From contig DAOWCY010000174.1 in the NCBI GenBank assembly GCA_030639305.1, forward strand, positions 1 through 15,111: a stretch of 15,111 nucleotides of DNA. Direction: 5' to 3'. Position numbers and translations under genes: made by a program. Source of the DNA: JAGLQA01 sp023135565. GTDB taxonomy: Bacteria; Acidobacteriota; Aminicenantia; UBA2199. Every line of letters starts with the position of its first letter. Position 1 is the first letter of the stretch. Below the pieces are notes generated by a model. That model saw only the letters and a program-made list of their open reading frames with translations. It was not told the origin of the DNA and made no database searches. Of this stretch, positions 1 to 6,543 are shown one piece after another.

Positions 1-94
1 CTCACTTAAATGATACCACCATTTCTGCTACTTGGAAAAGAAAAAGAGTGTCCTAAGCTTTTTTAAGGGGTATTTGATATGTAGATTGGGCGGA

Positions 95-133
95 TTACTT
101 TATCTGAGCAAAAACGGGTTACTTTATCTGAGC
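95..133. repeat. Tandem 15-bp direct repeat, possible IS-end remnant
   Basis: The 15-mer TTACTTTATCTGAGC occurs exactly at 95-109 and 119-133, a 24-bp period. It lies in a 230-bp stretch with no convincing gene. Short tandem terminal repeats like this are typical of some IS ends, especially the IS21 group, but no transposase is visible, so the assignment is a guess. The flanking 178-200 region carries CCCTCATAGG followed by the palindrome GGACGCCGTCC, which resembles modules of the repeat blocks found further right. Confidence 0.5.
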
Positions 134-230
134 GCTATAGTTTTCGGTTAAAGTGGTCGGGAACGTGGTTCGCAGGCCCCTCATAGGGTGTGGACGCCGT
201 CCGCTTTAGGATGTCGCAGGAGGTTATGGA

Positions 231-638
231 ATGTCCGCAGGAATCGAGATTACGGTTAATAATAAGTTGATAGCTGGGAAGCGGGACTTGAATGTGTATC
301 ATCATGCAGGTCGGAGCGCTAATATGATCAGTTTTAACAGTTCGATTGCGCTTTCGCTTGGGACTGTTGAGGAAGGGGATTATTTGTTTATCTCTGTAGT
401 CAGGGGACCCGGTAATTTAGAGCAGGAATGTGTGGTTGATTTGCCTGATTGGGTGGATTTCAGTTTTTCTTCGGTAGGTGATGGAGTTATCAGGCATGCC
501 GGTAAGCGAACCCTGTTGACCATCCCCCCCGGCCCACCGATTTGGCAGGTAAAAGTGACTCGCTCATCCGGTACTCCTATTGTCCCCGAAGATGATTATG
601 TCGCCATCGGTGACAGCGATCAAACGGCAGGCGGGTAA
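231..638 (+). CDS. Hypothetical protein, 135 aa, beta-rich
   Basis: I do not recognise this family. The ATG is preceded by a strong Shine-Dalgarno site (AGGAGG, about 7 bases upstream), which supports both the start and the reality of the gene. The protein has no signal peptide or membrane segment. It is rich in Val, Ile, Gly and Ser with short alternating hydrophobic stretches, suggesting a small beta-sandwich, and has a Pro-rich turn (IPPGPPIW) near residues 98-105. The last residues are acidic and Gly-rich. It lies 103 bp upstream of the large lipoprotein gene on the same strand, so the two may be co-transcribed, but nothing in the sequence proves a functional link. Confidence 0.6.
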   Translation: MSAGIEITVNNKLIAGKRDLNVYHHAGRSANMISFNSSIALSLGTVEEGDYLFISVVRGPGNLEQECVVDLPDWVDFSFSSVGDGVIRHAGKRTLLTIPPGPPIWQVKVTRSSGTPIVPEDDYVAIGDSDQTAGG

Positions 639-666
639 AAGATGAAAATGTCGAGTAATGTGTTAA

Positions 667-713
667 GTGCACAGTGCACAGGTTTTGGAAGTTTCGCCAC
701 AAAAAGCTTCCAA
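667..713. other. Two inverted repeats between the first two genes
   Basis: GTGCACAGTGCAC (667-679) is a perfect palindrome around one base. It is followed by arms TTGGAAG (685-691) and CTTCCAA (707-713), which can form a 7-bp stem with a 15-base loop. There is no T-run after the stem, so this is not a convincing terminator. It could be an operator or an mRNA processing structure upstream of the lipoprotein gene. Confidence 0.3.
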
Positions 714-741
714 CTACTTATAAGATTTTAAGGAGGATATA

Positions 742-3700
742 ATGAGGAAACATTTATCGTTTGTCACTATTTTTTGTTTAATCTCTTCAGTGTTATTTTT
801 AACGTACTGTTCACACGGGATTAAGATTTTTGTTGATAGACCAGAAGTTTTTACAAAAGAAAGATTGATAAAACAGCGCCTTCAAGAACGGCAGTGGCTT
901 GAAGGAAAACTAAAAGAGAAATTTGTTCAAGGTTATCAAGGCATTCAGGATGTAAGAGAATTTAAAGGTTTGTTAGCTGATTTTCAGGGAGTCTACGATC
1001 CCGCGAGCAAACTGACAGCCGAAAGGATTGAAGCGGATAGAATGCAGATAATAAGAGATAAAAATCTTGCCGAGCTTCAACACCAAGTTGACATGAGGAG
1101 GCTGCAGAAACAACTCGAAAACCCACCTGAAGATACTGGTGAACAAGATGAAACTACGCCTGCCGCCACAACTCAGCAGGATTTTTATAAAGGTGTGAAT
1201 CCGTCCCATAAAAACGATAATTATCCGGCGCTCTTAGACCCCTCGGACATAGAAACCACCCAGGCAAAGTTAACGAACCTGGAGAGTTTGAGAGATGAGA
1301 AAGCTTACCGGGATGCTGTCCAGGCCATGATACGGGAAACAGACCTCGATGATTCCCATGATCTTTATGGAAATACGCTTTATACGCTTAAATTTGATGT
1401 CAGTGTATTTCCGAAAAGCGATTACGCCTCTTATTACAACCTGGGCAAAGTAAATATCAAGTTAGCCCCGGTTCCTCTTTCCGGTGAAGAGTATTTTTCT
1501 CTTTATAATGAGTGGAGAAAATCTCTCGATAAGGAAATCCGGCTGGAAGCCCTGTATTTCCAGCGCAGGGTTGATTTAAACATGCTTACAGAGCATGAAA
1601 AAATTGAATTATACGTTCAAGCATCGAATTTACTTTACGAAAAAGACAAAGAATTTACGGATATAGAGGATGAAATTAAAAAAGAAAAGCAGAAAGAAAA
1701 TATATCAAGAAAGATCGCCATACTCAGAAAGTTCCTTGAAGCTACTGATTACAAGGTTTTTTTTGAAGAAAAAAAAAACAAGAGAGTTATCTATCAAGTG
1801 ATTAATATATTAGTAGAAACAAGATATAATGTTCTAAAAGACATAGTGAAGATAGAAAATAAAAAACTCTTGAAAGATGATGTCGGGCTTCTCAAGGTTC
1901 AGACAAAATCATGGGATAATTTACCAAAAGAAAAGAAGATAGAAAAAGAATTGGAAATTATGAAAAAACTGAAAGCAATAGAGGAAATGAAGGATATTGA
2001 TTTAGAAAAACGCTCCGTTGAAGATATAATAAAAAATGAAGCAGGAGGCTTCTTTACAGGCGGTGAGAGTCTTTTAATAAATCGATTCCTGAGATTTTTT
2101 ATTAACATTAAAAAGTTAGAGAAGAAAAAGTCAACCTACATTTATACTGTGGAGCCGAAAGAGTATGCTCAAAATATTTCACAGGTGCAGGCCGCGGAAA
2201 AGCTAAAGAACCTTGTGCTTTCGTTAAAGGCGATTTTACCTTCAAAAGGAGCAAAAGTAGGTTCATACCTTAATCATCTTAAACGTTCCCAAATGAAGAT
2301 GAACAGTATTCTCAGGAAACCTCTCGTTGTCGGTTATATTGACGGCCGGCAAAAATTCGGCTGGTTTCTTGGCCCCCGTTTTCAATTAAACCGGGAAAAA
2401 AATGTGAACTTTGAACATACCCCGGTGCAGTATTCACTGCAGGCTTCCATCGTGACCCCCGGCTGGCATAAAGAAATAGAGTTGACCGGGACCTACAAAT
2501 GGGATAACTATGGGAACACTCCGCTCTGGAAAAAAAAGGGACTTTGCAAAAAAAAGGATACGATAAGAGCGCTATTACCCGGGGATATGTCATCATTAAC
2601 GAAAGCTTTGATGAACCTTTATGGTGGCAAACACCGCCAACCCCCTTATATTATCCCGGGTAGAGGATCATCTACAATTTTGTTGGAGGCCGAAAGGACG
2701 GAGTACGTTCTTATAAAAGGCAAAAGGTTATGGAGAAACCCCGAGGTCTTTATCGGTTCACAAAAAGCTAATAATATAGAGATTCTCCCAGATATGCAGG
2801 GATTACTTGCCACTTTTGATAAAGTCCAAATGCCGGTAAAACCGTGGGGGGTTGGGCCGAAAGTTGACCCTAAAGTAGACCTGACGGTTATTACCAGTAA
2901 CGGCAGCGCCACTCTCAGCAAGGTTGTAGCTATTCGTGAAGCGCCAAAAAAAAAGCCAGTAAGCAAACCTAAAACCAAGGCAAAAATTACAAATATCCAG
3001 GCATATAAGAGTGGTAATTTTACATTAAGTATTCCCGCTAAAAGTATACCGGAAAAAGCGGCAGCGATTCAACTATTAGTCAAACCGAAAGGCTCAAAAG
3101 ATTGGAAGGTGTTAAAGACCGGGGGGCATACGTTTGGTCCCAAAAAAGAAAAGATTACATTTAAAGAAATTGATTATAAAGAAGGCAATGCTGAGTTGTC
3201 GGCGGAGCTGCAATACAAAGATAAAAAATCGAGTTCTTTTATTTCCATTCCCGTCGTTGGCGGCGTAGATGATTCATTTATCTATTTTACTAGTGAAGAA
3301 TTATTTAAAGCAACGTTAACACCTCTTGAAATCACTTGTACTAAGACAGGCCCTACTGGAAAAAAAGTAGATTGGATAAAAAATAATATTCTAATTTCAT
3401 TTTTTAATCCCACGTTATTTTTAAAAGCCACACCCGGTCTTCAAGAAGCGATAGATGGTGGATTTGAATTGCTTTTATCACTTGACAAAGACGATAAAGA
3501 TGGAAATGCCAGTGGTATCTTGAAAATTGAAAAGGAGAAAGGTCACTTTAAGTACACGAAAAAAGGTAAAACAGGAACGATAAAAATAATATCGAGCAAA
3601 TTGGAAAGTACTGAGATCGATGGAATTGACTGGATTGTAAACAAATTTGATGACACAATTACAAAAAAGTATTTTTATTTACAGATCGAACTCCCAAATA

Positions 3701-3753
3701 GAAAGCAACTTGATTTAAAAAAAAGAAAATTGACAATTGAATTTAAAAAATAG
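742..3753 (+). CDS. Large predicted lipoprotein of unknown function, 1003 aa
   Basis: A strong AAGGAGG site precedes the ATG. Residues 1-23 look like a lipoprotein signal: a basic MRKH start, a hydrophobic core, and LTYC with Cys23 as the candidate lipidated residue. Tyr just before the Cys is atypical, so ordinary secretion is also possible. Residues about 45-130 and 270-440 are charged, Lys/Glu-rich and probably helical or coiled coil. Around residues 530-720 the sequence turns beta-rich (motifs such as VVGYIDGRQKFGWFLGPRF and LWRNPEVFIG) and resembles IPT/TIG-like or other Ig-like sandwich domains, followed by a Lys/Pro linker near 735-750 (APKKKPVSKPKTKAK) and a further beta-rich C-terminal part. 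No catalytic motif is apparent. The gene is clearly more AT-rich than the metabolic cluster to the right and has many A-runs. I infer a surface or periplasmic structural protein. Confidence 0.7.
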   Translation: MRKHLSFVTIFCLISSVLFLTYCSHGIKIFVDRPEVFTKERLIKQRLQERQWLEGKLKEKFVQGYQGIQDVREFKGLLADFQGVYDPASKLTAERIEADRMQIIRDKNLAELQHQVDMRRLQKQLENPPEDTGEQDETTPAATTQQDFYKGVNPSHKNDNYPALLDPSDIETTQAKLTNLESLRDEKAYRDAVQAMIRETDLDDSHDLYGNTLYTLKFDVSVFPKSDYASYYNLGKVNIKLAPVPLSGEEYFSLYNEWRKSLDKEIRLEALYFQRRVDLNMLTEHEKIELYVQASNLLYEKDKEFTDIEDEIKKEKQKENISRKIAILRKFLEATDYKVFFEEKKNKRVIYQVINILVETRYNVLKDIVKIENKKLLKDDVGLLKVQTKSWDNLPKEKKIEKELEIMKKLKAIEEMKDIDLEKRSVEDIIKNEAGGFFTGGESLLINRFLRFFINIKKLEKKKSTYIYTVEPKEYAQNISQVQAAEKLKNLVLSLKAILPSKGAKVGSYLNHLKRSQMKMNSILRKPLVVGYIDGRQKFGWFLGPRFQLNREKNVNFEHTPVQYSLQASIVTPGWHKEIELTGTYKWDNYGNTPLWKKKGLCKKKDTIRALLPGDMSSLTKALMNLYGGKHRQPPYIIPGRGSSTILLEAERTEYVLIKGKRLWRNPEVFIGSQKANNIEILPDMQGLLATFDKVQMPVKPWGVGPKVDPKVDLTVITSNGSATLSKVVAIREAPKKKPVSKPKTKAKITNIQAYKSGNFTLSIPAKSIPEKAAAIQLLVKPKGSKDWKVLKTGGHTFGPKKEKITFKEIDYKEGNAELSAELQYKDKKSSSFISIPVVGGVDDSFIYFTSEELFKATLTPLEITCTKTGPTGKKVDWIKNNILISFFNPTLFLKATPGLQEAIDGGFELLLSLDKDDKDGNASGILKIEKEKGHFKYTKKGKTGTIKIISSKLESTEIDGIDWIVNKFDDTITKKYFYLQIELPNRKQLDLKKRKLTIEFKK

Positions 3754-3821
3754 ATGCTAAGTGACGGCACTCTGAAAATTGGTTTCAGCGAATAGGAAAA
3801 AAAGTGGTAATTCTGGAGAAG

Positions 3822-3849
3822 GGCCGGTAATGATCGGTTACCGGCCTTT
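3822..3849 (+). terminator. Terminator-like hairpin after the lipoprotein gene
   Basis: Perfect 9-bp arms GGCCGGTAA (3822-3830) and TTACCGGCC (3838-3846) enclose a 7-base loop and are followed by only three Ts. This sits 69 bp past the stop of the lipoprotein gene and is the best candidate for its terminator, though the T-tract is weak. Confidence 0.55.
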
Positions 3850-3939
3850 AGCTACGAGGGCGCCCCGCGGAAACCCGGCACGTCGGCAGCCTGATAGAGT
3901 GCCTCGAAGATAGGCGGCACTACCTCTGAGGAGGGCTTA

Positions 3940-3963
3940 AAATTAGCCTGTCCCTTTTTTTAC
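3940..3963. repeat. Copy of the short GGGACAGGC tag
   Basis: On the minus strand this reads as a run of As, then GGGACAGGCTAATTTTAA. Related tags (AAAAAAGGGGACAGGC type) occur at 6396-6405, 13904-13918 and 14168-14183. From memory such tags occur near REP-associated transposase remnants in environmental genomes, but no transposase is present here. The rest of 3850-4000 shows no gene. Confidence 0.4.
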
Positions 3964-4033
3964 TTGAAAAAAATTTATTTTCACCTCGTAAAACTATACG
4001 CCTATTGACAAACTGATACCAAAGACCTAATCA

Positions 4034-4062
4034 TTGCACATTGCCGTTGCATGGTGTATAAT
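4034..4062 (+). promoter_or_regulatory. Sigma70-type promoter of the BrnT/antitoxin unit
   Basis: TTGCAC (4034-4039) and TATAAT (4057-4062) are separated by exactly 17 bp. The expected transcription start, about 7 bases past the -10 box, coincides with the toxin ATG at 4069, so the mRNA would be leaderless or nearly so. A TTGACA at 4005-4010 is a possible second -35 box, but its matching -10 (TAATCA) is weaker. Confidence 0.75.
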
Positions 4063-4068
4063 AGCCCT

Positions 4069-4339
4069 ATGAAACAATTTGATTGGAACGAGAATAAAAA
4101 CCAATGGCTTAAGAAAATGCGTGGTATCTCTTTTGAACGAATTGTGGAAGCCCTGGATCAGGGAAATTTACTCAGATATCGACCATCCAAATCAAGAAAA
4201 ATTTCCTCATCAAAAAATTTTATATGTATGGGTGTATGAATACGTTTACGCTGTACCCTATGTACAAACAGACGAGGTCATTTTTCTTAAAACAATTTAC
4301 CCCAGCCGGAAGGCAACAACAAAATACAAAGGAGGTTAA
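4069..4339 (+). pseudogene. brnT: BrnT-family toxin gene broken by a one-base frameshift
   Basis: BrnT toxins are small RelE-like ribonucleases of type II toxin-antitoxin systems. The start MKQFDWNENKNQWLKK and RGISFERIVEAL match the family N-terminus. This frame then runs into unrelated sequence after about residue 35 (GNLL) and stops at 4239. The rest of the toxin continues in the next frame (DIDHPNQEKFPHQK, then VYAVPYV, then IFLKTIYPSRKATTKY) up to a TAA at 4337-4339. Removing a single base near 4178 restores a full-length toxin of about 89 aa ending KYKGG. The toxin is therefore probably inactive, unless ribosomal slippage or a base-call error explains the shift. The antitoxin gene starts 1 bp after its stop. 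Confidence 0.8.
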
Positions 4340-4340
4340 A

Positions 4341-4652
4341 TTGGACAAAAAAGAATTGGTAAAAAAAATGAAACAAGGAGAAATCGGTTTTATAGATGAA
4401 CCTGAAGAAGAAAAAGAAGTCTGGCAGGCTTATGAAAAGCTCGCAGGTACGAATATCGAAAAAAGAAAGAAAGAACTTCAGGATATAGCAAAGGCAACTA
4501 TAGAAAATAACAAGCGCATTTCAATCCGTGTAAATGAACGGGACCTCTTCGAATTAAAGGCTAAAGCCCTTGAAAACGGCGTCCCTTACCAAAATCTTAT
4601 CGGCGCACTTATTCACCATTATGTAACCGATAAGATATCCTTAACTATTTGA
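4341..4652 (+). CDS. CopG-like ribbon-helix-helix antitoxin partner of BrnT
   Basis: The chosen start is TTG at 4341, because GGAGG at 4331-4335 lies 5 bases upstream and the preceding toxin stop ends at 4339. This gives a protein of 103 aa. The N-terminal half is highly charged and probably flexible, the part expected to wrap the toxin. The C-terminal part (RISIRVNERDLFELKAKALE, then GVPYQNLIGALIHHYV) is the ribbon-helix-helix DNA-binding pattern of CopG-type antitoxins: a beta-strand, then two helices. These proteins neutralise the toxin and repress their own promoter, here most likely the one at 4034-4062. The frame is intact although the toxin gene is broken. A longer in-frame reading from 4224 is possible but overlaps the toxin and has no support. 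Confidence 0.8.
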   Translation: MDKKELVKKMKQGEIGFIDEPEEEKEVWQAYEKLAGTNIEKRKKELQDIAKATIENNKRISIRVNERDLFELKAKALENGVPYQNLIGALIHHYVTDKISLTI

Positions 4653-4700
4653 GAATACATTCCCCGGATCATAAAAGTAAAAAAAAAAGAAAAAGGGAGC

Positions 4701-4753
4701 GGTGCTTTGAAAGTTGGATTTATCCAACAGGGTTGAAAAGCGCTCTTAGCACC
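4701..4753. other. Nested stem-loop after the antitoxin gene
   Basis: Outer arms GGTGCT (4701-4706) and AGCACC (4748-4753) enclose an inner hairpin GTTGGAT/ATCCAAC (4713-4728). The element leads directly into repeat block A. It may act as a transcript end or processing site for the antitoxin mRNA. An A-rich run at 4675-4695 precedes it, which on the minus strand would be a T-run. Confidence 0.4.
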
Positions 4754-4948
4754 CTGCCGCGAAGCGGCTTATAGGTTCCCCGTGCCACGGAGCCTCCGGC
4801 GGCCCCTGCCGGGGGCCAAACTTTTGAAAAAGTTTAATCAAAACTTTTAATAATTGAGAATCAAAAGCGCTCACACGCTGTTCCTTGCGGCGAAGCCGCT
4901 TATACCCTCCCCACGTGGTGGGGTTTAAAATCAAAAGCCCCCCACACA
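4751..4948. repeat. Modular repeat block A
   Basis: In order it holds: hairpin GCCGC-GAA-GCGGC (4756-4768) then CTTATAGG; palindrome CCGTGCCACGG (4780-4790); GC hairpin GCCTCCGGC/GCCGGGGGC (4792-4800, 4808-4816); three-arm AT element (AAACTTTT 4818-4825, AAAAGTTT 4828-4835, AAACTTTT 4841-4848); the box AATCAAAAGCGCTCACACGC (from 4859); hairpin GCGGC-GAA-GCCGC (4887-4899); and palindrome CCCCACGTGGTGGGG (4909-4923). The two GAA-loop stems are inverse in sequence but equally paired. No gene is visible in 4653-5079. Confidence 0.8.
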
Positions 4949-4957
4949 TGTGATGTT

Positions 4958-5047
4958 GCACGTTTTTGGAACGAAAAACGTGCGAAACCTCACAAAATTG
5001 GAACGAAAAACGTGCAGAACTTCACAAAATCAGAACGAAACACTTGA
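4958..5047 (+). repeat. Three 32-bp direct repeats upstream of the ATPase promoter
   Basis: GGAACGAAAAACGTGC occurs at 4968-4983 and 5000-5015, and a degenerate third unit AGAACGAAACACTTGAC begins at 5032, giving an exact 32-bp period. Each unit also carries an AACTTCACAAAAT-like tail. The first unit is preceded by GCACGTTTTT (4958-4967), so GCACGTTTTT/AAAAACGTGC forms a perfect 10-bp inverted repeat. The third unit runs into the -35 box of the ATPase promoter. About three helical turns per unit would place bound proteins on one face of the DNA, so these look like operator sites. Confidence 0.7.
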
Positions 5048-5072
5048 CATCTTTGCTTTTTCGTTTTATCAT
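5044..5072 (+). promoter_or_regulatory. Sigma70-type promoter of the ATPase gene
   Basis: TTGACA (5044-5049) and TATCAT (5067-5072) are 17 bp apart. The ATG at 5080 lies 7 bases after the -10 box, so the transcript is predicted to be leaderless. This agrees with the lack of any Shine-Dalgarno site before 5080. The -35 box overlaps the third 32-bp repeat. Confidence 0.75.
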
Positions 5073-5079
5073 CAATATT

Positions 5080-6384
5080 ATGAAACGGGATATTTACCGG
5101 GAACTTTTAGATTGGAAGCAGTCGAAACTGCGTAAACCGCTTATCCTGCGCGGGGCGCGACAGGTAGGCAAAACCTATATCTTGAAAGAATTCGCGAAAA
5201 AAGAATACGAAAATTTCGTTTACCTTAATTTCGAGGACGATCCCACTTTAGACGCCCTTTTTGTGCAGCGTTTCGATAAACAGAAAATCCTCAGCTACCT
5301 GTCAACCTACGGCGGCGCAAAACTCTCTCCCGGTTCGAGCTTGATCATTTTCGATGAAATCCAGGCGGCGGATAGTGCGTTGAATTCGCTAAAATATTTC
5401 AGGGAAAAGGCTCCCGAATACCATGTGGCGGCGGCAGGCTCTCTGCTGGGAATTAAACTAAAAAGCCAAAAATCTTTCCCCGTCGGCCAGGTCAATTTCC
5501 TGGACCTTTATCCTTTGACTTTCCTCGAATTCCTCGACGCCCTAAAAAAAACCGCGCTGCGCAATTTGATCGAAGCAAAACAAGAGGATTTTACCCCTTT
5601 CCCGGAGCCTTTTCATGTAGAGTTGATCGAACTGTTAAAAAGCTACTATTTGACCGGCGGCATGCCGGAAGCAGTTTCCACTTTCCGGGAGACCAACAGC
5701 TTTTCCGAAACCCGCCGCACCCAGGAAGAGATTATCGACTCGTACCTGCTGGATTTCTCGAAACATGCGGAAAAGAACGATGTTATGAAGATTTCCGAGT
5801 TATGGCGGTCTATCCCGCTTCATTTATCGAAAGAGAACAAAAAATTCATCTTTTCCGCGGTAAAGAAAAGCGCCCGGGCCAGGGATTACGAAAGAGCGCT
5901 GCAGTGGTTGTTAGACGCTGGGATCATCTATAAATCCTATAATATTTCGCAGGCTAAACTGCCGCTTGCCCTTTATGCGGGGACAAATATTTTTAAAGTA
6001 TTTTTGCTGGATGTGGGTTTATTAGGCGCCATGGCGAACCTTTCGCCCGGTGTGGTTATTAGTGGAGATGCGATTTTCTTTCATTTTCACGGCGCCTTAG
6101 TGGAGAATTATGTGGCCCAGCAGTTAAAAAACAAGTTCCGCGGGGACTTGTTTTACTGGACCAGCGCCGGTAAAGCGGAGGTGGATTTTGTTTTTGCGGT
6201 TGAGGGCGGAGTATTCCCGCTGGAGGCCAAGGCCGGTGTCAGCTTGAAAAGTAAGAGTCTTAAGGTATATAAAGAGAAATACCGCCCCGCGATATTATCG
6301 CGAACCAGCTTACTGAACCTGAAAAAGGACGGTATTACCTGTAATTACCCGCTTTATGCCATTTCGCTTTTCCCGGTAAGCTAA
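5080..6384 (+). CDS. AAA+ ATPase with C-terminal DUF4143 nuclease-like domain
   Basis: The start at 5080 (MKRDIYRELLDWKQ) gives 434 aa and matches the usual family N-terminus. An in-frame TTG at 4966 would read through the direct repeats and promoter and is rejected. The Walker A motif is GARQVGKT (residues 25-32), Walker B is LIIFDE (88-93), and AAGSLLG follows as a sensor-like strand. The middle holds the family's TGGMPEAV motif. The C-terminal domain keeps a PD-(D/E)xK-like set: Glu342 (ALVENY), Asp369 (EVDFVF) and Glu382-x-Lys384 (PLEAKAG). These proteins are widespread in anaerobes. Their cellular role is not settled; DNA-linked or defence-related roles have been suggested. It is a single-gene unit with its own promoter and upstream repeats, which suggests specific regulation. 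It converges on the 2-oxoacid oxidoreductase cluster. Confidence 0.85.
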   Translation: MKRDIYRELLDWKQSKLRKPLILRGARQVGKTYILKEFAKKEYENFVYLNFEDDPTLDALFVQRFDKQKILSYLSTYGGAKLSPGSSLIIFDEIQAADSALNSLKYFREKAPEYHVAAAGSLLGIKLKSQKSFPVGQVNFLDLYPLTFLEFLDALKKTALRNLIEAKQEDFTPFPEPFHVELIELLKSYYLTGGMPEAVSTFRETNSFSETRRTQEEIIDSYLLDFSKHAEKNDVMKISELWRSIPLHLSKENKKFIFSAVKKSARARDYERALQWLLDAGIIYKSYNISQAKLPLALYAGTNIFKVFLLDVGLLGAMANLSPGVVISGDAIFFHFHGALVENYVAQQLKNKFRGDLFYWTSAGKAEVDFVFAVEGGVFPLEAKAGVSLKSKSLKVYKEKYRPAILSRTSLLNLKKDGITCNYPLYAISLFPVS

Positions 6385-6395
6385 ATAGAAATTTA

Positions 6396-6543
6396 GGGGA
6401 CAGGCAAGAAGAAATTTTTCCCCGTGCGCACGGGGCCTCCGGCGGCCCTGCCGGGGGCCAAACTTTTGTAAAAGTTTGATCAAAACTTTTGTTTATTTAA
6501 AATCAAAAGCGCTCACACGCTGTCCCTGCGGCGAAGCCGCTTA
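6396..6543. repeat. Modular repeat block B between convergent genes
   Basis: Contents: tag GGGGACAGGC (6396-6405); perfect palindrome CCCCGTGCGCACGGGG (6420-6435); GC hairpin (6435-6443 with 6450-6458); three-arm AT element (CAAACTTTT 6459-6467, AAAAGTTTG 6470-6478, AAACTTTT 6483-6490); the AATCAAAAGCGCTCACACGC box (from 6501); and GCGGC-GAA-GCCGC (6528-6540). The CTTA that follows the GAA-loop hairpin in block A is here the minus-strand stop codon of korB (6541-6543). It may serve as a two-way transcript end, but neither strand has a classic T-tract. Confidence 0.8.

Noticed and set aside
4051..4068. Start of the BrnT toxin at the ATG at 4051
   Set aside because: It overlaps the TATAAT box and adds residues not found in the family; MKQFDW at 4069 is the family start.
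4751..4948. CRISPR array
   Set aside because: The repeats are composite hairpin modules, not equal-length repeats separated by unique spacers, and no cas genes are present.
4968..5047. Replication-origin iterons
   Set aside because: The repeats feed directly into a promoter, and no replication initiator gene or DnaA-box cluster was recognised.
4966..5079. N-terminal extension of the ATPase from a TTG at 4966
   Set aside because: It would translate the 32-bp direct repeats and the promoter; the ATG at 5080 matches the family start.
6415..6436. Classic intrinsic terminator between the ATPase gene and korB
   Set aside because: The CCCCGTGCGCACGGGG hairpin has no T-tract after it on either strand; a T-run lies on the wrong side.
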